Assembly (NCBI RefSeq): GCF_002831685.1
Contig: NZ_CP025119.1
Span: forward strand, 2,938,501 to 3,002,500
Reading direction: 5' to 3'
Source: Polaribacter sp. ALD11
Lineage (GTDB): Bacteria > Bacteroidota > Bacteroidia > Flavobacteriales > Flavobacteriaceae
DNA: 64,000 nucleotides
Shown here: positions 47,380-56,105 of the stretch, in pieces
Layout of the letters: the number at the start of each line of letters is the position of its first letter
Position numbering within the stretch: position 1 is the stretch's first letter
Made by a program: the position numbers and the translations under genes
The notes under the pieces: model-generated
What the model was told of the DNA's origin: nothing
Database searches by the model: none
Seen by the model: the letters and a program-made list of their open reading frames with translations, nothing else

Positions 47380-47643
47380 ATGATTTTAAATCAAGTCATT
47401 TTTAGTAAAAAAACACAAGGTAAAAGCTTTGAAGAAGATAAAACTTCAGAGAAGCCTTTACGAAGTGTTATAAAAGCATTGAGCTGGAGGCTTATTGGAA
47501 CATTAGATACTTTAATTGTGTCTTATCTTTTGACAGGTGAAATTGGGTTGGCAACATCCATTGCATCCATAGACTTTATCACAAAATTAGTGTTGTATTT
47601 CTTTCATGAAAGAATATGGAACAAAATAAAATGGGGAAAATAG
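47380..47643 (+). CDS. DUF2061 small membrane protein
   Basis: 87 residues. The DUF2061 core is RSVIKALSWRLIGTLDTLIVSYLLTGEIGLATSIASIDFITKLVLYFFHERIWNKI, with two hydrophobic helices. It is found at the head of many sulfate-assimilation operons in this phylum (family knowledge) and is first here too. Its role is unknown. The cysH start follows 5 bases after its stop. Confidence 0.88.
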   Translation: MILNQVIFSKKTQGKSFEEDKTSEKPLRSVIKALSWRLIGTLDTLIVSYLLTGEIGLATSIASIDFITKLVLYFFHERIWNKIKWGK

Positions 47644-47648
47644 TGAAT

Positions 47649-48257
47649 ATGAATTTAGAAGAAATAAACAAGCAGTTAGAAGATAAAAGTCCATCAGAAA
47701 TAATTTCTTGGGCAATTTCTATCGCAGACAAAGCAGTTGTTACCACAAACTTTAGACCTTATGAAGTTGCTATTTTAAATGCAGTTTCAGAAGTAAAAAA
47801 AGATATTAAAGTTATCTGGTGTGACACAGGTTATAACACTGTTCAAACCTACAAACATGCAGAAGAAATTATAGAAAAATTGAATTTAAACATTCAGTTA
47901 TATGTACCAAAACAAACAGTTGCTCATAGAAATGTAGTTTTAGGAGTTCCTTCTGTGGAAGACGAAAAACATAAATTATTTACAAAGCAAGTAAAATTAG
48001 AACCATTTACCAGAGCAATGAAAGAACATGAGCCAGATGTTTGGTTTACGAACTTAAGAAAAGGACAAACTGCGTTTAGAGATAGTATCGATATTGTTTC
48101 TAAAAGTAAAGAGGGTATTTTAAAAGTGAGTCCGTTTTATCATTGGTCAGATGAAGATTTAGACACGTATTTAGAACAATATAATTTACCAAACGAGTTT
48201 ACATATTTCGATCCTACAAAAGTAGAAAGTAATAGAGAATGTGGTTTACATATCTAA
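47649..48257 (+). CDS. cysH: Phosphoadenylyl/adenylyl-sulfate reductase CysH
   Basis: 202 residues from ATG 47649; an earlier in-frame ATG would overlap DUF2061 by 28 bases. It reduces activated sulfate to sulfite. IKVIWCDTGYNTVQTYKHAE and KLEPFTRAMKEH are family motifs, and the catalytic cysteine is in ECGLH at the C-terminus. Only two cysteines exist (WCD and ECGLH), so the four Fe-S cysteines of typical APS reductases are absent. No APS kinase is encoded in the cluster. The substrate, APS or PAPS, is therefore open. Its stop is 11 bases before cysD. Confidence 0.9.
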   Translation: MNLEEINKQLEDKSPSEIISWAISIADKAVVTTNFRPYEVAILNAVSEVKKDIKVIWCDTGYNTVQTYKHAEEIIEKLNLNIQLYVPKQTVAHRNVVLGVPSVEDEKHKLFTKQVKLEPFTRAMKEHEPDVWFTNLRKGQTAFRDSIDIVSKSKEGILKVSPFYHWSDEDLDTYLEQYNLPNEFTYFDPTKVESNRECGLHI

Positions 48258-48268
48258 AAGACATGATT

Positions 48269-49174
48269 ATGAATCAAAGAACAATACAAGTAGATGCTTT
48301 AGAAAGTGAAGCAATTTATATTTTTAGAGAAGTAGTAGCACAGTTTGAGAAACCTGTTTTATTATTTTCAGGCGGAAAAGACAGTATTACGTTAGTTCGT
48401 TTAGCTCAAAAAGCATTTTTTCCTGCAAAAATTCCTTTTCCACTAATGCATATAGATACAGGTCATAATTTTCCTGAAACGATTGAATTTAGAGACCGTT
48501 TGGTGAAAGAATTGGGCGTAGATCTAATTGTAAGAGATGTACAAGACAATATTGATAGTGGTCGTGTAAAAGAAGAAACAGGTAGATATGCAAGTAGAAA
48601 TATGTTACAAACAGAAACGCTGTTAGATGCTATTGAAGAATTTGGTTTTGATGCCTGTATTGGCGGTGCGAGAAGAGATGAAGAAAAAGCAAGAGCAAAA
48701 GAACGTATTTTTTCTGTGAGAGATGATTTTGGGCAATGGGATGAGAAAAATCAGCGTCCAGAGGTGTTCGATATGTTGAATGGAAAAATAGCTTTAGGGC
48801 AAAATGTACGTGTTTTTCCAATTTCAAATTGGACAGAATTAGACGTTTGGTCTTATATAAAAGCAGAAGACATCGAAATTCCTTCAATTTATTTCGCTCA
48901 CAAAAGAAAAACATTCGTAAGAGATGGCATGATTTGGTCTGCAGATGATGCCGTTGTTTTTAGAGATGAAGAAGAAGAGGTTGTAGAAAGAATGGTTCGT
49001 TTTAGAACTGTTGGCGATATGAGTTGTACAGCAGCAGTTTTATCTGACGCCGTAGACATTGCAAAAGTTGTAGAAGAAATTAGAGATTCTTCAATTTCAG
49101 AAAGGGGCGCAAGAATAGATGACAAACGTTCGGAAGCAGCAATGGAGAAAAGAAAACAACAAGGTTATTTTTAA
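48269..49174 (+). CDS. cysD: Sulfate adenylyltransferase subunit 2
   Basis: 301 residues from the ATG at 48269, the usual length. An ATP-pyrophosphatase (PP-loop) enzyme: LLFSGGKDSITLVRLAQKAF at about 31-50, MHIDTGHNFPETIEFRDRL, then GGARRDEEKARAKERIFSVRD. With CysN it forms adenylyl sulfate from ATP and sulfate. It ends GARIDDKRSEAAMEKRKQQGYF as in the family. An intergenic repeat of 83 bases separates it from cysN. Confidence 0.96.
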   Translation: MNQRTIQVDALESEAIYIFREVVAQFEKPVLLFSGGKDSITLVRLAQKAFFPAKIPFPLMHIDTGHNFPETIEFRDRLVKELGVDLIVRDVQDNIDSGRVKEETGRYASRNMLQTETLLDAIEEFGFDACIGGARRDEEKARAKERIFSVRDDFGQWDEKNQRPEVFDMLNGKIALGQNVRVFPISNWTELDVWSYIKAEDIEIPSIYFAHKRKTFVRDGMIWSADDAVVFRDEEEEVVERMVRFRTVGDMSCTAAVLSDAVDIAKVVEEIRDSSISERGARIDDKRSEAAMEKRKQQGYF

Positions 49175-49182
49175 AATTATTT

Positions 49183-49265
49183 GGGCGTTTTAACGGGCTT
49201 TCACTACTCGCTTTTTTTCTGAAAAAAGAAAAAAGAGCTCAAACAAACCGTTCAATCCCTAACGC
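49183..49265. repeat. GGGCGTT...TAACGC intergenic repeat, copy 2
   Basis: Same blocks as 29429-29534: GGGCGTTTTAA, CGGGCTTTCACTACTCGC, T/A hairpin, AAAAAGAGCTCAAACAAACC, GTTCAATCCCTAACGC. It is shorter on the left side. It lies between cysD and cysN, inside what should be one operon. Confidence 0.75.
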
Positions 49266-49368
49266 AACTATTAAAAAGCATTTTGCAAGTTTCAAAAAGC
49301 TTGTAAATATTAATAAAAAGAATACGAATTAGGCGAATAGTTAAAAAAAACGCCAAAGCATAAAAGAA

Positions 49369-50616
49369 ATGAACGTATTAAAAATAGCAACAGCAGGAAG
49401 TGTAGATGATGGTAAAAGTACCTTAATTGGTCGTATTTTATATGATACAAAATCATTAACAGAAGACAAGCTAGAAGCAATAGAAGAAAAAAGTAAACAA
49501 AGAGGATTCGATTATTTAGATTTTTCTTTGGCAACAGATGGCTTGGTAGCAGAACGTGAACAAGGTATTACCATAGATGTTGCTCATATTTATTTTTCAA
49601 CTAGAAAAAAGAGTTTCATCATTGCAGATACACCAGGTCATATCGAATATACAAGAAATATGGTAACTGGTGCTTCTACAGCACAAGCTTCTATCGTTTT
49701 AATTGATGCTAGAAACGGAGTAGTAGAACAAACGTATCGTCATTTTTTTATCAATAATTTATTAAGAATTAAAGATGTTGTAATTGCCATTAATAAAATG
49801 GATTTGGTAGATTTTTCCGAAGAAAAATACAATAGTATTAAAGGAGAAATTGAATACCTAGCAAGTAAAAGCGAATATAAAAATCAGAATTTAACATTTA
49901 TTCCAATGTCTGCTTTACAAGGAGATAATGTGGTAACAAAATCTGAAAACACACCTTGGTATAAAGGCGAAACATTATTGCATCATTTAGAAAAATTAGA
50001 TGCAGCGGCTATCAATGAAGTGTCTCAAGTTCGGTTTCCTGTGCAAACAGTAATCAGACCAAAAACAGATGAATATCATGATTTTAGAGGGTATGCTGGT
50101 AAAATTTATGGAGGAGATTTTGAAGTTGGAGATGCTGTATCTGTTTTACCATCTTTAACAAAATCAACAATAAAAAGCATTCATTTTTTTGATAAAGAGT
50201 TTGCGAAAGCAAAAAACGGAAGTTCGGTTACCATTACATTAGAAGACAATGTAAATGTGAGCAGAGGAGATATGCTGGTAAAAGTTTCCGAAGAACCAAA
50301 AATTACAAAAGAACTAAATGCAACCATTTGTTGGATGGACAAGGAGCCTTTAAAAGCTAGTCAGAAATACTATATCAAACACGGTGTAAATGATGCGCAG
50401 GCAAAAATTACACAATTATCGAGTATTATAAAAACAGATTTTTCAGGAAAAATTGACAATCCGTCTGAATTAGAATTGAATCAGATAGGAGATATTCAAT
50501 TGAAATTAAGCAAACCTTTATTGGTAGATGCGTACAATGAAAATAAATCGAATGGTTCATTTATTTTAATCAATCCGAAAACAAACAATACCGTTGGTGT
50601 TGGTTTTATTCGCTAA
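49369..50616 (+). CDS. cysN: Sulfate adenylyltransferase subunit 1 (GTPase)
   Basis: 415 residues. An elongation-factor-like GTPase: G1 AGSVDDGKSTLIGR, G3 DTPGHIEYTRNM, G4 NKMDLVDF. Beta-barrel domains follow. It couples GTP hydrolysis to APS formation by CysD. It is shorter than the 470-residue proteobacterial form and ends after domain III, so there is no fused APS kinase (CysC). Confidence 0.95.
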   Translation: MNVLKIATAGSVDDGKSTLIGRILYDTKSLTEDKLEAIEEKSKQRGFDYLDFSLATDGLVAEREQGITIDVAHIYFSTRKKSFIIADTPGHIEYTRNMVTGASTAQASIVLIDARNGVVEQTYRHFFINNLLRIKDVVIAINKMDLVDFSEEKYNSIKGEIEYLASKSEYKNQNLTFIPMSALQGDNVVTKSENTPWYKGETLLHHLEKLDAAAINEVSQVRFPVQTVIRPKTDEYHDFRGYAGKIYGGDFEVGDAVSVLPSLTKSTIKSIHFFDKEFAKAKNGSSVTITLEDNVNVSRGDMLVKVSEEPKITKELNATICWMDKEPLKASQKYYIKHGVNDAQAKITQLSSIIKTDFSGKIDNPSELELNQIGDIQLKLSKPLLVDAYNENKSNGSFILINPKTNNTVGVGFIR

Positions 50617-50621
50617 TTTAA

Positions 50622-50975
<354 letters not shown>

Positions 50976-51013
50976 AAAATTAACGCTTTTATAAGCTTAT
51001 AAGAAACAGAATA

Positions 51014-53119
51014 ATGCAAAGTTTTAGAACCGAAATAGAGAATCCGATAGTAGAAAAAGACATTCTAGAATTAGAACGTAAAATACACCTTTTTAAAGAA
51101 GGAAAAATAGACGAAGAACGTTTTAGAAGTTTACGTTTGGCTAGAGGAATTTACGGACAACGCCAGTTTGGTGTTCAAATGATTCGTATAAAACTACCTT
51201 TTGGTAGGGTTACGAGTGAGCAGTTACATAGAATTGCTGATGTTTCTGATGAGTATTCTAGAGGAAGATTACACATTACCACAAGACAAGATATTCAAAT
51301 ACACCATGTAAGTTTAGATAGAACGCCAGAATTGTGGGCACAATTAGAAAAAGATGATATTACCTTACGTGAAGCTTGTGGAAATGCAGTAAGAAATATT
51401 ACAGCTTCAGAAACTGCAGGAATCGATGTAGATGAGCCTTTTGATGTGTCTCCGTATGCAGATGCTACGTTTCAATTCTTTTTAAGAAATCCAATTTGTC
51501 AAGAAATGGGACGTAAGTTTAAGATGTCTTTTTCTGGAACAGATGACGATACTGCTATTAGTTTTATTCACGATTTAGGTTTTATTGCGAAAATAAAAGT
51601 TGAAAACGGAGTTGCAAAAAAAGGATTCAAAGTTTTATTAGGTGGTGGTTTAGGATCACAACCAAGACATGCAGATGTTATTTATGATTTTCTAGAAGAA
51701 GATGTATTAATACCAACAATTGAAGGAGTTTTAAGAATTTTTGATCGTTTTGGTGAACGTGCAAAAAGAGCAAAAGCAAGATTAAAATTTTTAGTAAAAG
51801 AAATAGGTGTTGAAGCTTTTTTAGAATTAGTTTCAGATGAAGTGAATGCGTTAGAAAACAAAACATTTCAAATTGATACAGCGGCTTTTGAGCAACCAAT
51901 TTCTTTCGAAGAGCAAGCAATTCCTTCAGTAAAAATAGAAAATGAAACGACCTACAATAAGTGGAAAGAAACGAATGTTATCAAACAAAAACAAGAAGGT
52001 TTATTTGCAATCGGAATAAAAGTTCATTTAGGAGATTTTTACACACCAAAAGCACGTTTGTTAGCAGATTTGGTAAAGAAGTATGCAGCCAATGAAATCA
52101 GATTAACGTTGCGTCAGAATATATTAATTCGTCATATAAGAGAAGAGTTGTTGCCTTTCTTTTATGTTGAATTACAAAAGTTAGGCTTTGCAAGCGCAGG
52201 TTATAATTCTACAGCAGATATTACAGCTTGCCCTGGAACAGATACCTGTAATTTAGGAATTTCTAGCAGTACAGGAATTGCAGTAGTGTTAGAAAAAGTG
52301 TTAGAAGAAGAATATCCGAACTACTTAAATAACAAAGAAATTGCTATAAAAATCAGTGGTTGTATGAATGCTTGTGGGCAACATAATATGGCGCATATAG
52401 GTTTTCAAGGGATGTCTCTAAAAGTAGGTGATTTACAAGCACCAGCATTACAAGTTTTAATTGGCGGAGGAATTTTAGGTGATGGAAATGGTCGTTTTTC
52501 AGATAAATTAGTAAAAATACCAAGTAAAAGAGGTCCAGAATCTTTGCGTATTTTATTAGATGATATTGAAGAAAATCAACAAGAAAACGAAACTTTTTTA
52601 GAATATTACGATAGACAAGGGAAAATTTATTTCTACGATTTATTAAAAGGATTGTCTGATACAAGTAATTTAGAACCAAGTGATTTTGTTGACTGGGGGC
52701 ATTCTGAAAAGTATGTAAAAGCAATTGGAGTAGGAGAATGCGCAGGAGTTGTGATCGATTTAATTGCAACACTTTTATTTGAAAGTGAAGAAAAAATTAC
52801 AAATGCTGAAGAAGCGTTTAAAGAGAATCAATATTCAGATAGTATTTATCATTCTTATACAGCTATCGTAAATACAGCAAAAGCATTATTAATTGCAGAA
52901 GATATTAAAACGAATACACAAGCGGTAATTATTAGTGATTTTCAAGAGCACTTTGTAGCAACAAGCAAAATTGAAATTGAGGGTTCTTTTGAAGATCTAG
53001 TCTATCAAATTAAAAATGAAAAACCAACAAAAGCATTTGCAAAAAGTTATTTAAATGATGCAAGATCATTCTATAAAAAGATTGATGCTTTTAGAAAACA
53101 AGAAGTTAGTCATGTATAA
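51014..53119 (+). CDS. Ferredoxin-type siroheme sulfite reductase with C-terminal HEPN-like domain
   Basis: 701 residues. Two ferredoxin-like halves and the siroheme/[4Fe-4S] ligands CPGTDTC (about 405-411) and GCMNACGQH (about 449-453) mark a nitrite/sulfite reductase. The context makes sulfite the substrate, reduced to sulfide with six electrons. Typical enzymes end near residue 560. Here about 135 more residues form an all-helical module (VKAIGVGECAGVVIDLIATL ... DSIYHSYTAIVNTAKALLIAEDI ... AKSYLNDARSFYKKIDAFR) resembling a HEPN domain. Its Rx4-6H motif is not evident, so an RNase is unlikely. It overlaps cobA by 8 bases. Confidence 0.9.
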   Translation: MQSFRTEIENPIVEKDILELERKIHLFKEGKIDEERFRSLRLARGIYGQRQFGVQMIRIKLPFGRVTSEQLHRIADVSDEYSRGRLHITTRQDIQIHHVSLDRTPELWAQLEKDDITLREACGNAVRNITASETAGIDVDEPFDVSPYADATFQFFLRNPICQEMGRKFKMSFSGTDDDTAISFIHDLGFIAKIKVENGVAKKGFKVLLGGGLGSQPRHADVIYDFLEEDVLIPTIEGVLRIFDRFGERAKRAKARLKFLVKEIGVEAFLELVSDEVNALENKTFQIDTAAFEQPISFEEQAIPSVKIENETTYNKWKETNVIKQKQEGLFAIGIKVHLGDFYTPKARLLADLVKKYAANEIRLTLRQNILIRHIREELLPFFYVELQKLGFASAGYNSTADITACPGTDTCNLGISSSTGIAVVLEKVLEEEYPNYLNNKEIAIKISGCMNACGQHNMAHIGFQGMSLKVGDLQAPALQVLIGGGILGDGNGRFSDKLVKIPSKRGPESLRILLDDIEENQQENETFLEYYDRQGKIYFYDLLKGLSDTSNLEPSDFVDWGHSEKYVKAIGVGECAGVVIDLIATLLFESEEKITNAEEAFKENQYSDSIYHSYTAIVNTAKALLIAEDIKTNTQAVIISDFQEHFVATSKIEIEGSFEDLVYQIKNEKPTKAFAKSYLNDARSFYKKIDAFRKQEVSHV

Positions 53120-53879
53120 AAATCCAAAATTAACAGTGGTTGGCGCAGGACCAGGAGATGTAGATTTAATCACCTTAAAAGCGATAAAAGTTTTAAAAAC
53201 TGCGGATGTTGTTTTATATGATGCTTTGGTAAACGAAGAATTGTTAGATTTTATCAATCCAGAAGCAGAGTTGATTTTTGTAGGAAAACGTAGAGGATGT
53301 TACAGATATCAACAAGAACAAATTAATGATTTGATTGTTGAAAGAGCAAAAACTCACGGTCACGTAGTTCGCTTAAAAGGTGGCGATCCATTTATTTTTG
53401 GACGTGGAGCAGAAGAAATGGAATATGCAGCTGGTTTTGGAATAGAAACAGCGATGGTTCCTGGTATTTCGTCTTCCTTGGCGGTTCCAGCATATCAAAA
53501 TATTCCTGTTACAAAACGAGGAAGCGCAGAAAGTTTTTGGGTAATTACCGGAACTACAAAAGAACATAAATTATCAGATGATGTTGCATTGGCAGCAAAA
53601 TCGAATGCAACTGTTGTGGTTTTAATGGGAATGGGAAAGTTAACGGAAATTGTAAAGTTGTTTCAACAAGAAAATAAAAATGAATTGCCAGTTGCAATCA
53701 TTCAAAACGGGACAAGAAGTAACGAAAAAGTAGGAATTGGAACCGTTGATACAATTCTAGCAATTGTAAAAGAAAATGAATTGAGCAATCCTGCGATTAT
53801 TATTTTGGGCGAAGTTGTAAAACATAAAGCAATTTTGGCGAATGTTCAACAAGAATATTCCAAAGAATTAATTGCATAA
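53112..53879 (+). CDS. cobA: Uroporphyrinogen-III C-methyltransferase
   Basis: 255 residues from ATG 53112, which gives the standard N-terminus LTVVGAGPGDVDLITLKAIKVL and an 8-base overlap with the sulfite reductase gene; a longer start would overlap by 65 bases. It methylates uroporphyrinogen III to precorrin-2 for siroheme. Motifs are VLYDALVNEELL, GGDPFIFGRGAEE and PGISSSLAVPAYQNIPVTKRG. The siroheme made serves the adjacent sulfite reductase. Confidence 0.95.
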   Translation: MYKNPKLTVVGAGPGDVDLITLKAIKVLKTADVVLYDALVNEELLDFINPEAELIFVGKRRGCYRYQQEQINDLIVERAKTHGHVVRLKGGDPFIFGRGAEEMEYAAGFGIETAMVPGISSSLAVPAYQNIPVTKRGSAESFWVITGTTKEHKLSDDVALAAKSNATVVVLMGMGKLTEIVKLFQQENKNELPVAIIQNGTRSNEKVGIGTVDTILAIVKENELSNPAIIILGEVVKHKAILANVQQEYSKELIA

Positions 53880-53883
53880 AATT

Positions 53884-54459
53884 ATGGAACAGAACGAATT
53901 ATATCCCATATTTTTAAAAACCCAACAACTAGAAACACTAATTGTTGGTGGAGGTTTTGTAGCATTAGAAAAACTATCATTTTTGTTAAAATCGAGTCCG
54001 AATTCAAAAGTCACCATGGTTTCCCCTTTTTTTAGAGAAGAAACGCAAGAGTTGGCAAATAAGTTTGGTATACAAATGCTTGTTGATGAGTATCAAAAAG
54101 TATACTTATCAAACAAAAATATTGTAATTGCAACCACAGATAATGTTGCAGTAAATATTAAAGTTTACAAAGACTGTAAAGAAAAAAATATTTTGGTAAA
54201 TGTTGCTGATAATCCGCCATACTGCGATTTTTATATGGGCGGAATTGTGACCAAAGGAAACGTGAAAATAGCAATTTCTACCAACGGTAAATCGCCAACA
54301 ACAGCCAAAAGATTGCGTCAATTTTTTGAAGATGTACTTCCAGAAAATATTGATGATTTGGTTAAAAACTTGAATGCATACAGAAAAACAATCAAAGGAA
54401 ACTTTGAAGAAAAAGTAGAAAAGCTAAACGAATTTACGAAGAGTTTGGTTGAAAAATAA
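53884..54459 (+). CDS. Precorrin-2 dehydrogenase / siroheme synthase N-domain
   Basis: 191 residues from ATG 53884, 4 bases after cobA. A Rossmann NAD domain (LETLIVGGGFVALEKLSFLL) leads to the dimerisation/chelatase part (NPPYCDFYMGGIVTKGNVKIAISTNGKSPTTAKRLRQFFE). It oxidises precorrin-2 to sirohydrochlorin and may insert iron, completing siroheme with CobA. It is the stand-alone Met8/SirC type, not fused as in CysG. Confidence 0.92.
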   Translation: MEQNELYPIFLKTQQLETLIVGGGFVALEKLSFLLKSSPNSKVTMVSPFFREETQELANKFGIQMLVDEYQKVYLSNKNIVIATTDNVAVNIKVYKDCKEKNILVNVADNPPYCDFYMGGIVTKGNVKIAISTNGKSPTTAKRLRQFFEDVLPENIDDLVKNLNAYRKTIKGNFEEKVEKLNEFTKSLVEK

Positions 54460-54467
54460 AAGCAAGA

Positions 54468-54500
54468 AGACCTCACAGGTTTTAAAAACCTGTGAGATCT
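54468..54500. repeat. GACCTCAC palindromic repeat, copy 3
   Basis: AGACCTCACAGGTTTT and its near-perfect complement AAAACCTGTGAGATCT. It fills the gap between the precorrin-2 dehydrogenase and reductase genes, with no T-run. Confidence 0.75.
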
Positions 54501-54523
54501 GAAGTATGATAAAACAAAAGAAA

Positions 54524-55579
54524 ATGATTACAACAGATATATTAATTATTGGAGCAGGACCCACTGGTTTATTTACCGTTTTTGAAGCAGGTCTATTAAA
54601 GTTAAAATGTCATTTAATTGATGCTTTGCCACAACCAGGTGGACAGTGTTCAGAAATTTATCCTAAGAAACCAATTTATGATATTCCTGCATATCCAGAA
54701 ATTTTAGCAGGAGATTTAACAGATAAATTGATAGAACAAACCAAGCAATTTAAACCTGGTTTTACATTAGGTGAAAGAGCAGAAACTATAGACAAACAAG
54801 AAGACGGCACCTTTATTGTAAGGACAAATAAAGGTACAAAACATCATGCTAAAATAGTTGCAATTGCTGGTGGTTTAGGTTCTTTTGAACCAAGAAAACC
54901 ATTAATAGAAAACATTGCCAAATTTGAAGATAAAGGTGTTGAGTATATTATTAAAGAACCCGAAATCTACAGAGATAAAAAAGTAGTGATTTCTGGTGGT
55001 GGAGATTCTGCTTTAGATTGGGCAATTTTCTTGTCTAATATAGCATCCGAAGTAACTTTAATTCACAGAAGAAACGAATTTAGAGGAGCGCTTGATTCTG
55101 TCGAAAAAGTACAAGAATTAAAGAACTTAGGAAAAATAAGATTAATTACACCTGCTGAAGTAAAAGGAATTTTAGGAACTGATAAGGTTACTGGTGTTGC
55201 CGTAGAAAAGAAAGATGAGGCTGCTTTTATTGTAGATGCAGATCATTTTATTCCGTTATTTGGATTGTCTCCAAAATTAGGGCCAATTGGTAACTGGGGA
55301 TTAGAGATTGAGAAGAATGCTATTAAAGTAAATAATGCCTTAGATTATCAAACGAACATTCCGGGAGTATATGCAATTGGAGATGTAAATACGTATCCAG
55401 GGAAATTAAAATTAATTCTTTGTGGGTTTCACGAAGCAACTTTAATGTGTCAGAGTGCTTATAAAAGAATTTTTCCAGATAAAAAATATGTAATGAAATA
55501 CACAACAGTTGGTGGTGTAGATGGTTTTGACGGTACAAGAAAAGAAGCGCCAAAAGCAGTGGTAAAAGCGATTCAGTAA
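54524..55579 (+). CDS. Ferredoxin-NADP reductase, thioredoxin-reductase-like (YumC type)
   Basis: 351 residues from ATG 54524; ATG 54506 would add six residues. FAD motif TDILIIGAGPTGLFTVFEAG and NADP motif VVISGGGDSALDWAIFLS, and the QPGGQCSEIYPKKPIYDIPAYP stretch typical of YumC-type reductases. The CxxC disulfide of thioredoxin reductases is absent. It moves electrons from NADPH to ferredoxin, so together with the two ferredoxins it can power the sulfite reductase in place of CysJ. Confidence 0.92.
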   Translation: MITTDILIIGAGPTGLFTVFEAGLLKLKCHLIDALPQPGGQCSEIYPKKPIYDIPAYPEILAGDLTDKLIEQTKQFKPGFTLGERAETIDKQEDGTFIVRTNKGTKHHAKIVAIAGGLGSFEPRKPLIENIAKFEDKGVEYIIKEPEIYRDKKVVISGGGDSALDWAIFLSNIASEVTLIHRRNEFRGALDSVEKVQELKNLGKIRLITPAEVKGILGTDKVTGVAVEKKDEAAFIVDADHFIPLFGLSPKLGPIGNWGLEIEKNAIKVNNALDYQTNIPGVYAIGDVNTYPGKLKLILCGFHEATLMCQSAYKRIFPDKKYVMKYTTVGGVDGFDGTRKEAPKAVVKAIQ

Positions 55580-55693
55580 TTTTCTCACATAGTTTCAAAA
55601 AGTTGTAGATATTGTTTTCTAAAAACTATTCAAATCTTGTAGTTTAATAATTGTTAGGTTTGTGTAATTTTATAGACAATACAATAAGGAAAG

Positions 55694-55726
55694 AGACCTC
55701 ACGGGTTTTTAAAACATGTGAGGTCT
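55694..55726. repeat. GACCTCAC palindromic repeat, copy 4
   Basis: AGACCTCACGGGTTTT / AAAACATGTGAGGTCT, partly degenerate in the middle. It lies between the reductase and the [2Fe-2S] ferredoxin, 17 bases before a -7 promoter element. Confidence 0.7.
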
Positions 55727-55742
55727 AGTCAATCAAATTTCT

Positions 55743-55750
55743 TACTTTTG
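55743..55750 (+). promoter_or_regulatory. Possible internal promoter of the ferredoxin-cysE-cysM genes
   Basis: TACTTTTG matches TAnnTTTG exactly and is 21 bases before the ferredoxin ATG. No -33 TTTG is seen. Confidence 0.4.
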
Positions 55751-55770
55751 ACTTCTGATAAAAAATTAAA

Positions 55771-56103
55771 ATGAGTTTAGATATAAACATAAAAATAACA
55801 GATAGAAATGGCGTAACACATGATGTGGTTGCACCAACAGACATGGCAATGAATCTAATGGAAGTTATTCGTTCTTATGAATTAGCCGAAGAAGGAACCA
55901 TTGGTATTTGTGGCGGAATGGCAATGTGCGCATCTTGCCAATGTTATGTGAAGTCAGATCATGAATTGCCAGAAATGTCAGATGATGAAGATGCGATGTT
56001 AGCAGAAGCATTTCATGTGGAAGATAATAGCAGATTGGGTTGTCAAATACAAATGACATCAGAAATTGATGGTTTAGAAGTAGTATTGGCTCCAGAATCA
56101 TAA
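55771..56103 (+). CDS. [2Fe-2S] ferredoxin, adrenodoxin type
   Basis: 110 residues. Cluster ligands are CGGMAMCASC (Cx5Cx2C, about residues 46-55) and a distal LGCQ. The fold is the vertebrate-type/Isc ferredoxin. It follows the ferredoxin-NADP reductase and is 2 bases from cysE, so it may be the electron carrier between reductase and sulfite reductase. Confidence 0.92.
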   Translation: MSLDINIKITDRNGVTHDVVAPTDMAMNLMEVIRSYELAEEGTIGICGGMAMCASCQCYVKSDHELPEMSDDEDAMLAEAFHVEDNSRLGCQIQMTSEIDGLEVVLAPES

Positions 56104-56105
56104 AT

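Noticed and set aside
48630..48914. 94-codon minus-strand frame opposite cysD
   Set aside because: Leu/His/Lys-rich complement of cysD with no context; shadow frame.
52353..52772. 139-codon minus-strand frame opposite the sulfite reductase
   Set aside because: Low-complexity Leu-rich translation of the complementary strand of a certain gene.
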